From contig JAYTOY010000051.1 of NCBI GenBank assembly GCA_043747555.1, forward strand, positions 1-5,550: a DNA stretch of 5,550 nt, written 5' to 3'. A model generated the notes under the pieces. It was not told the DNA's origin, searched no databases, and worked only from the letters and a program-made list of their open reading frames with translations. Position 1 is the first letter of the stretch. The number at the start of each line of letters is the position of its first letter. Source of the stretch: JAYWDA01 sp043747555 (GTDB lineage: Bacteria > Bdellovibrionota > Bdellovibrionia > Bdellovibrionales > Bdellovibrionaceae). The position numbers were made by a program, and so were the translations under genes. Below are positions 1-5,550 of this stretch, piece by piece.

Positions 1-1331
1 CAGCGCCAGCACCTGCAAGTGGTGGCAGCAAAGTTGATGTTAAGATGCCTGAACTTGGCGAGGGCGTGACCGAAGGTGAACTTGTTAAGTGGTTAGTCAA
101 AGTTGGCGACACGGTAAAACCAGATCAATCGATTGTTGAAATCATGACGGACAAAGCTACGGTTGAAGTTCCAAGCCCAGTTGCCGGAATCGTAAAAGAA
201 TTAAAATTCAAAGTTGGCGATGTTATCAAAGTTGAAAATGTTATTCTAACTTTGGAAAGCAATGGTTCCGCAGCGGCAACTTCTGCGGTGCAGGTGACTT
301 CGTCAAATAATGGCGCAGCTAAAGCCCCACCAGCAGCTCTGGCCCCGAGCCGTAGTGCTGAAATGTCAGCTGGATCTGCAAGTGCCCAATTCTATCCACC
401 GGCGGCTGATTTCAAAGTGCTAGCGACGCCTGCGACTCGAAGACTAGCTCGTGAAATGAGTGTCGATATCAATCAAATGTCTGGCACTGGTTTAGCCGGA
501 CGCGTGACTCGTGAAGATGTGCTGTCAGCGAAAGGCGGCCCTCAGCCTGCTGCGGGAGCAACCCGCGCGAGTTCGCCGCAATCCACTCTGACGATTCCGC
601 GCCCTGCTTACGCAGGACTCGAAGGAGCTGCTGAAACACGTGAACCTTTGCGCGGTATACGCCGTAAAGTGGCAGAAAATATGCAAATGGCAAAGCATGT
701 GATTCCGCATTTTACCTTGATGGAAGAAGCGGAAGTGACTGAGCTTGTGGCTTTGCGTGAGTCATTAAAAGATTATGCTGAAAAAAATAAAACCAAAGTG
801 ACGTACTTGCCTTTTGTGGTGAAAGCCATGATTGCAACCATCCGTGAATTTCCAATGTTCAATGCCAGCATTGATGATGCTGCCCAAGAAATAGTTTACA
901 AAAATTATTTTAATATCGGGTTTGCAGCAGATACTCCGCAAGGTTTGATGGTGCCAGTGATTAAAGATGCTGATCGCAAATCAATCTTAGATATTTCAAA
1001 AGAAATTATAGATCTTTCAACCAGGGCTCGTGAAGGAAAATTAAAATTAGATGAAATGAAGGGAGCCACCATCACGATCACAAATATCGGATCTGTGGCT
1101 GGGCTCTATGCGACTCCGATCATCAATCATCCTGAAGTGGCGATTCTTGGCATGTATAAAATCCAAGATAAACCGGTCATTAAGGATGGCAAATTAGAAG
1201 CAATCAAAGTCATGAACTTCACCATCACTTGCGATCATCGCTTGATCGATGGCGCGGTGGCGGCTCGATTTATGAAAGCTTTTGTTGGTCGAATGCAGAA
1301 ACCTGGAACTTTGATGATGGAGATGGCTTAA
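1..1331 (+). CDS. pdhC: 2-oxo acid dehydrogenase E2 (dihydrolipoyl acyltransferase), 5'-truncated by window edge
   Basis: E2 core of a 2-oxo acid dehydrogenase complex: it moves the acyl group from E1 via a lipoyl arm to CoA in the cytoplasm. The reading frame is open to the left edge. Bases 3-44 encode an Ala/Pro linker (APAPASGGS) and KVDVK, the first strand of the lipoyl domain, so the ATG at 45 is internal. Counting from that Met: lipoyl domain about 1-72 with the lipoyl lysine K37 in TDKAT; Ala/Ser/Pro linker; peripheral subunit-binding domain about 125-162 (ATPATRRLA, GTGLAGRVTREDV); second linker; catalytic domain about 199-428 ending with DHRLIDGA (catalytic H398, D402). The linker upstream implies at least one more N-terminal domain, probably another lipoyl domain. 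It is followed directly by the E3 gene. The pyruvate versus branched-chain substrate cannot be settled here because the E1 genes lie outside the window; pyruvate is my inference. Confidence 0.93.
   Translation, partial: APAPASGGSKVDVKMPELGEGVTEGELVKWLVKVGDTVKPDQSIVEIMTDKATVEVPSPVAGIVKELKFKVGDVIKVENVILTLESNGSAAATSAVQVTSSNNGAAKAPPAALAPSRSAEMSAGSASAQFYPPAADFKVLATPATRRLAREMSVDINQMSGTGLAGRVTREDVLSAKGGPQPAAGATRASSPQSTLTIPRPAYAGLEGAAETREPLRGIRRKVAENMQMAKHVIPHFTLMEEAEVTELVALRESLKDYAEKNKTKVTYLPFVVKAMIATIREFPMFNASIDDAAQEIVYKNYFNIGFAADTPQGLMVPVIKDADRKSILDISKEIIDLSTRAREGKLKLDEMKGATITITNIGSVAGLYATPIINHPEVAILGMYKIQDKPVIKDGKLEAIKVMNFTITCDHRLIDGAVAARFMKAFVGRMQKPGTLMMEMA
1319..1322 (+). promoter_or_regulatory. 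Ribosome binding site of lpd
   Basis: GGAG lies 8 bases before the ATG at 1331, inside the last codons of the E2 gene. It supports the ATG at 1331 as the lpd start over the in-frame ATG at 1229, which sits deep within the E2 catalytic domain. Confidence 0.65.
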
Positions 1332-2776
1332 TGCAAACATTTGACGTTGTTGTCGTTGGTGCCGGGCCTGGTGGCTATGTTGCGGCCATCCGAGCTTCAC
1401 AATTAGGGTTTAAAGTGGCCGTGATTGAACGTGAATTTTTAGGTGGAGTCTGTTTGAATGTTGGCTGCATTCCTTCAAAGGCAATGATCACGGCCAGTCA
1501 CCTTCTTCATAAAGCGCAGCATGATTTTCCTACAATGGGATTGAAAATCAAAGGCGAGATCGAAGTTGATATGAAACAACTTCTAAAATGGAAAACTTCT
1601 GTTTGTGATCGCATGGCAACTGGTGTTGGCACTTTACTTAAAGGCAACAGCGTCACTGTTCTTCGTGGTGAAGCCAGTTTTAAAAATTCCAAGGAACTTG
1701 AAATTAAAATGTCTGCGGGTGGCAGTGATACTGTCAGTGCGAAATTTTTTGTCATTGCAACAGGTTCGCGTCCTATTGAAATTCCTGGTTTTAAGTATGA
1801 TGAAAAAGATATTATGTCTTCGACAGGCGCACTGGCCCTGGATCACGTTCCAAAAAGAATGGTTGTCATTGGTGGCGGATACATCGGCCTCGAGATCTCT
1901 TCTTACCTTCGAAAACTAGGATCTGAAGTCACTGTCATTGAAGCTCAAACTCAGCTCCTGGCTGGTGTTGTGGATCCAGAGTGCGCCCAAGTTGTTGTTC
2001 GCAAGCTTGAAAAAAGTGGCGTAAAGATTGTCTACGGCGGCAAAGCTAAGGGACAGAAAAAAGTCACAGGCAGTTATGAAGTCACCATTGAAAAAGATGG
2101 CAAAGACGAAGTGATTAAGTGCGATAAAATTTTAGTCACTGTTGGTCGAAAACCCAACGGCGACCAGATGAATTTAAAAGCGGCAGGAATTCAGACTGAC
2201 GAACGTGGCTTTGTAAAAGTTGATGCGCAAAGAAGAACTTCGATTCAAAATATTTTCGCAATCGGAGATATTTGTGGTCAACCGATGCTGGCCCATAAAG
2301 CCAGCTACGAAGGTGTCATGGTTGCTGAAATCATGAAGGGCATGAACCGCGCTTACGACGCAAAAACAGTTCCGGCCGTTGTTTTTACGGATCCAGAAAT
2401 TGCTTCAGCGGGATTGCTTGAGTCCGAAGCTCGCGCGAAAGGCTTTAACGATCTTAAAATTTCAAAGTTTCCTTTTGCAGCCAATGGTCGTGCGGTTTCG
2501 ATGAGCGAAACAGATGGCTTTGTTAAAATGATCGCGGATTCAAAGACCGGACTTTTACTGGGCATTCATATCGTTGGACCAGAAGCCTCTAATTTAATTT
2601 CAGAAGCAGTTCTGGCGATTGAGATGGGCGCAAGGTTAGAGGATATTGCGCTGACCATTCATCCACATCCAACACTAGGCGAAACGATGATGGAAGCGGC
2701 CGAGGCCACTTTGGGGCACGCCATTCACATTATTCAAAGACCTTTAAATGCTAACGCCAAATCCGCTCATCCTTAA
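1331..2776 (+). CDS. lpd: Dihydrolipoamide dehydrogenase (E3)
   Basis: FAD flavoprotein that re-oxidises dihydrolipoyl groups on E2 and passes electrons to NAD+. Starting at 1331 it has 481 residues, the usual size. The sequence shows an N-terminal FAD fold with GAGPGG at 10-15, the redox disulfide C41/C46 in GGVCLNVGCIPSK, an NAD-binding fold with GGGYIG at 181-186, the second FAD motif AIGD at 310-313, and the C-terminal dimer domain with HPHPTLGE, giving catalytic H446 and partner E451. No key residue is missing. The start codon shares one base with the E2 stop codon (TAATG), and a frame extension back to 1229 is only overlap with E2. Direct linkage to E2 suggests it serves that complex, although one E3 often also serves the 2-oxoglutarate and glycine cleavage systems. 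Its last 29 bases overlap lipB. Confidence 0.97.
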   Translation: MQTFDVVVVGAGPGGYVAAIRASQLGFKVAVIEREFLGGVCLNVGCIPSKAMITASHLLHKAQHDFPTMGLKIKGEIEVDMKQLLKWKTSVCDRMATGVGTLLKGNSVTVLRGEASFKNSKELEIKMSAGGSDTVSAKFFVIATGSRPIEIPGFKYDEKDIMSSTGALALDHVPKRMVVIGGGYIGLEISSYLRKLGSEVTVIEAQTQLLAGVVDPECAQVVVRKLEKSGVKIVYGGKAKGQKKVTGSYEVTIEKDGKDEVIKCDKILVTVGRKPNGDQMNLKAAGIQTDERGFVKVDAQRRTSIQNIFAIGDICGQPMLAHKASYEGVMVAEIMKGMNRAYDAKTVPAVVFTDPEIASAGLLESEARAKGFNDLKISKFPFAANGRAVSMSETDGFVKMIADSKTGLLLGIHIVGPEASNLISEAVLAIEMGARLEDIALTIHPHPTLGETMMEAAEATLGHAIHIIQRPLNANAKSAHP

Positions 2777-3425
2777 TCAAAACTTAGCTTTCGAAGACTG
2801 GGGTCTTGTGGACTATGCACAGGCCTTAGAGCGACAGCTGGCATTAGTAGAAAAAGTGGCGGCAACAGACGTCCCCGGTCTTATTATTTTTTGCACTCAT
2901 CCCCCGGTTGTGACCTTGGGTCGCGCCACTCAAACTGAAGAAATTAAAGACTGGCAAGGGGCTACCATCGAAGTGTCCCGAGGCGGAAGATCGACTTATC
3001 ATGGCCCCAGTCAATTAGTGGTCTACCCGATTATTAATTTAAAATATCCTCGCAAAAATAGAAAAGAAAAAGAAGTTGTAGGACTGCTTCGCAATTTTGA
3101 AAATGCAATCGTGCAAACCTTAGAAAATTACGGTCTTAAAGCGCAAGGCAAATCGGTTCATAAGAAAGGCGAAACCACCGAAGACGCAACCGGTGTTTGG
3201 GTGAATGATAAAAAAATTGCTTCACTAGGAATGGCCGTTAAAAAATGGGTGACCTTTCATGGGGCCGCTATCAATTTAGACAATGATCCAAATGCTTTTA
3301 AAAATATGATGCCTTGTGGATTTTCTCCGGAAATCATGACGAATCTTGAGTCCTGCATAGGTCAAAAAGTTTCACATCATGAATTTAAAACAAAGCTTCT
3401 TGCTCAACTTCAAATTCTGATATGA
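2748..3425 (+). CDS. lipB: Octanoyl-[ACP]:protein N-octanoyltransferase
   Basis: LipB moves octanoate from octanoyl-ACP to the lipoyl-domain lysine of E2 and similar proteins, the first step of de novo lipoate assembly; LipA would then add sulfur. It has 225 residues, normal for the family. Visible motifs are HPPVVTLGR at 51-59, RGGRSTYHGPSQLV at 78-91, DKKIASLG at 154-161 with the catalytic lysine K156, TFHGAAINL at 169-177, and MPCGF with the catalytic cysteine C190. The ATG at 2748 overlaps lpd by 29 bases. No other ATG, GTG or TTG in frame lies before the conserved N-terminal strand, so this start is favoured. No strong Shine-Dalgarno is seen (AAAGA at 2736-2740 at best), so translational coupling to lpd is likely. 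Oddities: Ser88 stands where the family usually has Gly in HGPGQ, and the loop at 134-148 before the lysine motif looks longer than usual and is rich in Lys, Glu and Thr. Confidence 0.95.
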   Translation: MLTPNPLILNQNLAFEDWGLVDYAQALERQLALVEKVAATDVPGLIIFCTHPPVVTLGRATQTEEIKDWQGATIEVSRGGRSTYHGPSQLVVYPIINLKYPRKNRKEKEVVGLLRNFENAIVQTLENYGLKAQGKSVHKKGETTEDATGVWVNDKKIASLGMAVKKWVTFHGAAINLDNDPNAFKNMMPCGFSPEIMTNLESCIGQKVSHHEFKTKLLAQLQILI

Positions 3426-3444
3426 ACTGATTTTTTTATTTTTT
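3404..3444 (+). terminator. Possible weak terminator at the end of the E2-lpd-lipB operon
   Basis: A run of seven T, one A and six T (3431-3444) follows the lipB stop. Just before it, TCA and TTCA (3404-3412) can pair with TGAA and TGA (3423-3430) around a 10-base loop, with a small internal bulge. The stem is short and AT-rich and lies partly inside lipB, so the T tract is the stronger evidence. The tract also runs into the maoC stop codon on the other strand. Confidence 0.3.
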
Positions 3445-3913
3445 AAACTTCGGATTCGGCTTCAGACTCAGGACCTGCACCGGCTTTGATGTGTGTGGGC
3501 ATCATGATGATGGCTTCACCCTTCACGCAAACAACATCGTGTTGATTTCGGCAAATAGTTTCAATTGTTGCAATGCCTTTGCTGGCGCGAATAGCTAAGA
3601 CTTTCAATGTGACGGTGATGGTGTCATCAATAAAAACGGGGTCTTTAAATTTTAAAGTTTGCCCCAGATAAACCCCGCCTCGCCCCAATTTTTCCGCAAG
3701 GACGCGGGAAATTAAAGCACCACAAATCATTCCGTGTGCAATTCGCTTTTTAAAACGAGTTGTGGCTGCATAGGCATCGTCCAAATGAATAGGATTATAG
3801 TCACCCGACATTTCGGCGAACTGTTTAACCATTTTATCAGTCACCTGAACGGTGACTGCGATTTCACTTCCTACAACCCAGTTCGTGGTTTCATCGGACA
3901 AAGTCCACCTCAT
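3443..3913 (-). CDS. MaoC-like (R)-specific enoyl-CoA hydratase / hot-dog fold protein
   Basis: A single hot-dog domain protein of 156 residues, the size of PhaJ-type hydratases, which interconvert trans-2-enoyl-CoA and (R)-3-hydroxyacyl-CoA in fatty acid or polyhydroxyalkanoate metabolism. The hydratase-2 signature is clear: FAEMSGDYNPIHLDDAYA, with the predicted catalytic Asp38 and His43, followed by RIAHGM. The tail (about 141-156) is rich in Gly, Ala, Ser and Glu, is likely disordered and is not part of the fold. The ATG at 3913 lies 9 bases after the phoH stop but has no Shine-Dalgarno; a TTG at codon 5 (3901-3899) sits 6 bases after the AGG of a strong GAGGTG, so the real protein may have 152 residues. 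It is probably co-transcribed with phoH and converges on lipB across 17 bases. The exact substrate is unknown; some MaoC proteins act on other CoA thioesters, so a general MaoC-like name is safest. Confidence 0.88.
   Translation of the reverse strand: MRWTLSDETTNWVVGSEIAVTVQVTDKMVKQFAEMSGDYNPIHLDDAYAATTRFKKRIAHGMICGALISRVLAEKLGRGGVYLGQTLKFKDPVFIDDTITVTLKVLAIRASKGIATIETICRNQHDVVCVKGEAIIMMPTHIKAGAGPESEAESEV
3906..3911 (-). promoter_or_regulatory. Shine-Dalgarno-like GAGGTG inside the 5' end of maoC
   Basis: GAGGTG is a six-base match to the anti-Shine-Dalgarno. It begins at the G of the upstream ATG codon (3913-3911) and precedes an in-frame TTG at 3901-3899 by 4 bases (6 counted from AGG). 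It argues for TTG as the true maoC start, because no such site precedes the ATG. Confidence 0.45.
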
Positions 3914-3922
3914 TTTTATAAA

Positions 3923-5284
3923 CTACAGAATATTTGCAGCTAGCTCTGCCAGCTCGGATCGCTCACCCTTGGTCAATGTTACATGACCAGCAATTGGATG
4001 ACCGCGAAAACGCTCGACCGCATAAGTCAAACCGCTATTAGCCGAATCAACGTAAGGATTATCAATCTGGTAAACATCCCCAGTCAAAACAACTTTAGTG
4101 CCCCGACCCGCCCGTGTCACAATAGTCTTAATTTCATGGGGAGTTAAGTTTTGAGCCTCATCAACAATTAGATACTGCTTAGGAATACTTCGGCCACGAA
4201 TATAAGTCAGGGGCTCGATATTTAACATTCCTTGATTAATTAATTCTTGAGCGCGGCCTGAAGCTTTTTTGTCAGCGCCCATCAAAAATTCAACGTTATC
4301 AAAAATTGGCTGCATCCATGGATTTAATTTTTGTTCGATATCACCAGGAAGATAACCAATATCACGTCCCATAGGAAAAATCGGTCGCGAGACAAGCAAT
4401 CTTTGAAACTGCCCTTCATCCAATGTTTTATGAAGGCCGGCGGCAATCGCTAACAAAGTTTTCCCAGTCCCCGCTTTTCCCACGAGAGATACAAAAAGCA
4501 TTTCATCATTTAGCAGACAATCCATTGCAAATGATTGTTCGACGTTGCGAGCGTGAATTCCCCAAATACTTTCCGTGGGGCTGATCAAGGGCACCACCGC
4601 TTTTTGTGCGAAACTATAGCGCCCAATGGCCGAATGGTTCGGATTGGAAGTGTCTTTCATAATGACATACTGATTGGCGTAAAGTTTTTGATCTGTTTCT
4701 AAACGTTTATCTTTATAGAAACTGTCGATTTTTTCTGGAGAAATTTCAAGCTCAAGGTAACCCTCATACATGTCTTCTTGGCTTGAGTTGGCAGGCTCAA
4801 AATCCTTGGCAACAATGCCGTAAACGTCAGCTTTGATCCGCAGATTGATGTCCTTGGAAATCAATTCAACTTTCACTTCGGGAAATTGTTTTTGCAACGC
4901 CAAAGCCGTCATCAAAATTCGATTATCAGCTTTTTCTTGATCAAGCTCTGTTGGAATTCCCTGAAATAATAAATCAGTATTTACATGCACGATACATTCA
5001 GAGTTATCCAAGGGGACGCCCTGAGATAAGGGACCCTTCGCACGAAGAACGTCAATAAACCGGCTGAACTGACGCGCATTACGGCCGTTTTCACCCTGAT
5101 CTTTTTTAAATCGATCAACCTCTTCAATCACCGAAATTGGAATATGAACATCACCGGGGCCAAACTTCATGATCGCCAAGGCATCGAATAAAATCACATT
5201 CGTATCAATGACGATCCGACGTCGTGACGGCTTAGCACCTGTTGTTTTTTCTGCTGAAGGAGTCTTAAGATTGGAGTTGATCAA
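3923..5284 (-). CDS. phoH: PIN-PhoH protein (PhoH2/YlaK type): PIN ribonuclease domain fused to PhoH ATPase
   Basis: Cytoplasmic protein of 453 residues with two domains, the usual layout and size of the PhoH2/YlaK family, for which sequence-specific RNA unwinding and cleavage has been reported in mycobacteria. The PIN nuclease domain (about 22-160) has candidate metal-binding acids D27 (IDTN), E54/E55, D120 (KADNRI) and D145 (SKDINLR). After a linker of about 80 residues comes the PhoH ATPase (about 240-453): Walker A GKAGTGKT at 269-276 with K275, Walker B YLIVDEAQN with D375/E376, VLTGD at 399-403, and the family tail ERSELAELAANIL. Nothing essential is missing. The start is TTG: the frame has a stop at 5290-5288, the next in-frame Met is residue 39 inside the PIN domain, and AAGGA lies 7 bases upstream. 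It is followed 9 bases later by maoC. The PhoH name comes from phosphate starvation in E. coli, but I see no Pho box. I see no small antitoxin gene before it like the one paired with mycobacterial PhoH2. Confidence 0.95.
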   Translation of the reverse strand: MINSNLKTPSAEKTTGAKPSRRRIVIDTNVILFDALAIMKFGPGDVHIPISVIEEVDRFKKDQGENGRNARQFSRFIDVLRAKGPLSQGVPLDNSECIVHVNTDLLFQGIPTELDQEKADNRILMTALALQKQFPEVKVELISKDINLRIKADVYGIVAKDFEPANSSQEDMYEGYLELEISPEKIDSFYKDKRLETDQKLYANQYVIMKDTSNPNHSAIGRYSFAQKAVVPLISPTESIWGIHARNVEQSFAMDCLLNDEMLFVSLVGKAGTGKTLLAIAAGLHKTLDEGQFQRLLVSRPIFPMGRDIGYLPGDIEQKLNPWMQPIFDNVEFLMGADKKASGRAQELINQGMLNIEPLTYIRGRSIPKQYLIVDEAQNLTPHEIKTIVTRAGRGTKVVLTGDVYQIDNPYVDSANSGLTYAVERFRGHPIAGHVTLTKGERSELAELAANIL

Positions 5285-5291
5285 ATTTTAA

Positions 5292-5296
5292 TCCTT
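5292..5296 (-). promoter_or_regulatory. Ribosome binding site of phoH
   Basis: AAGGA on the minus strand, 7 bases before the TTG at 5284. With the in-frame stop at 5290-5288 it fixes the TTG as the start of the PIN-PhoH protein. Confidence 0.75.
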
Positions 5297-5307
5297 TCCA
5301 TGGATTG

Positions 5308-5342
5308 AAAAAGTCTTGCTCTATTCGACAACAGAGCAGGAC
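5308..5342 (-). terminator. Intrinsic terminator after the right-edge minus-strand gene
   Basis: On the minus strand, GTC, a C-A mismatch, then TGCTCTGTT pair with AATAGAGCA and GAC around a GTCG loop (5342-5313): 12 of 13 positions pair if one G-T wobble is counted. Five T follow directly (5312-5308). The hairpin starts 23 bases after the TAG at 5368-5366, the usual place for a terminator of that gene. It ends only 23 bases before the phoH TTG, so it may also act as an attenuator of read-through into phoH. Confidence 0.7.
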
Positions 5343-5365
5343 CAATGTCCACGAAAAGAATAACT

Positions 5366-5550
5366 CTAAGAGCTGTGGGAAACCTGCATGTCGCCGGTGT
5401 CTGTTTCCAGATTGGCGCTGACAGTTTCAATAAATTTGACAAAGTGATGGCGCGCAACGTCGTTGACGGAGCCTTTGACCACATTGGATCCATGGCGAAC
5501 GATACCCTCTTTTTCAAAAAGACGTACGTTGGCGACATCGACGACAAAGC
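5366..5550 (-). CDS. C-terminal fragment of an unrecognised protein, 5'-truncated by window edge
   Basis: A minus-strand frame is open from the right edge to a TAG at 5368-5366 and gives 60 residues, beginning FVVDVANVRLFEKEG and ending DMQVSHSS. I do not recognise the family. It looks like coding sequence: nearly half the codons start with G, the residue mix is balanced (Val, Asp, Glu, Lys, Asn), and there is a probable amphipathic helix around VARHHFVKFIETV. A terminator hairpin in the correct orientation follows 23 bases after the stop, and the strand matches phoH and maoC. The main competitor is a plus-strand frame from ATG 5345 in the same codon phase, also open to the edge; the terminator makes it less likely. 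No signal peptide or membrane segment can be judged from the fragment. Confidence 0.6.
   Translation of the reverse strand, partial: FVVDVANVRLFEKEGIVRHGSNVVKGSVNDVARHHFVKFIETVSANLETDTGDMQVSHSS

Noticed and set aside
1229..1330. N-terminal extension of lpd from the ATG at 1229
   Set aside because: It overlaps the conserved end of the E2 catalytic domain in another frame; the E3 FAD fold begins right after the ATG at 1331, which has its own GGAG.
45..1331. E2 gene starting at the ATG at 45 as a complete protein
   Set aside because: The same frame is open to the left edge, and bases 30-44 encode the first strand of the lipoyl domain after an Ala/Pro linker, so this Met is internal.
1605..1919. 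104-residue plus-strand frame within lpd
   Set aside because: Shifted shadow of the E3 NAD-domain coding sequence; Leu, Val and Lys-rich with no motif and no Shine-Dalgarno.
3734..3943. 69-residue plus-strand frame opposite maoC and the end of phoH
   Set aside because: Antisense shadow of the conserved MaoC signature region with no supporting features.
3923..5365. PhoH2-type toxin-antitoxin pair
   Set aside because: No small gene fits in the 81 bases between the upstream stop and phoH; that gap holds only the terminator and the ribosome binding site.
5281..5547. 88-residue minus-strand frame whose TGA overlaps the phoH TTG
   Set aside because: The overlap looks like coupling, but the residues are unlike a real protein (rich in Ser, Pro, Met, Thr), the frame runs through the terminator hairpin, and a better frame exists on the same strand ending at 5366.
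5345..5550. Plus-strand gene starting at ATG 5345, divergent from phoH
   Set aside because: Not fully excluded. AGGA lies only 3 bases before the ATG and inside the hairpin stem, and the hairpin with its T tract is oriented as a terminator for a minus-strand gene.

Overview
The window is a compact, gene-dense piece of a bacterial chromosome of moderate GC (by eye a little under 50%). It holds housekeeping metabolism plus an RNA-processing ATPase. The gene set (dehydrogenase E2 and E3, LipB, a MaoC-type hydratase and a PIN-PhoH protein) fits a Gram-negative proteobacterium-like organism. The protein sequences look to me like the Bdellovibrio group, but that is an impression and not something the window proves. 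I see no mobile element, tRNA, rRNA, CRISPR array or long repeat.

Left half, plus strand (1-3425): three tightly packed genes read rightward. The first is the C-terminal part of a 2-oxo acid dehydrogenase E2 acyltransferase, probably pyruvate dehydrogenase. It enters from the left edge through an Ala/Pro linker and then carries a lipoyl domain, an E1/E3-binding domain and the catalytic domain. Its stop codon shares one base with the start of lpd, the E3 dihydrolipoamide dehydrogenase. The end of lpd overlaps by 29 bases the start of lipB, the octanoyltransferase that begins lipoyl assembly. LipB attaches octanoate to the E2 lysine, LipA (not in this window) would insert sulfur, E2 uses the lipoyl arm to carry acyl groups, and E3 re-oxidises it. 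The operon therefore joins a lipoylated enzyme complex to the first enzyme that modifies it.

Middle (3426-3442): a 17-base T-rich gap separates the convergent lipB and maoC genes.

Right half, minus strand (3443-5550): reading leftward from the right edge there is the C-terminal end of an unrecognised gene (stop at 5366), then a good intrinsic terminator hairpin (5342-5308). A two-gene unit follows: a PIN-PhoH protein with a TTG start at 5284, and, 9 bases after its stop, a small MaoC-like (R)-specific enoyl-CoA hydratase. Two starts on this strand need care. phoH uses TTG with a good Shine-Dalgarno, and maoC has an annotated-style ATG without a Shine-Dalgarno, followed by a strong internal one that would serve a TTG four codons in.

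I did not find a convincing new biological system. The points most worth a second look are the terminator that leaves almost no room for a phoH promoter, the unidentified gene at the right edge, the lipB coupling, and the phoH-maoC pairing.
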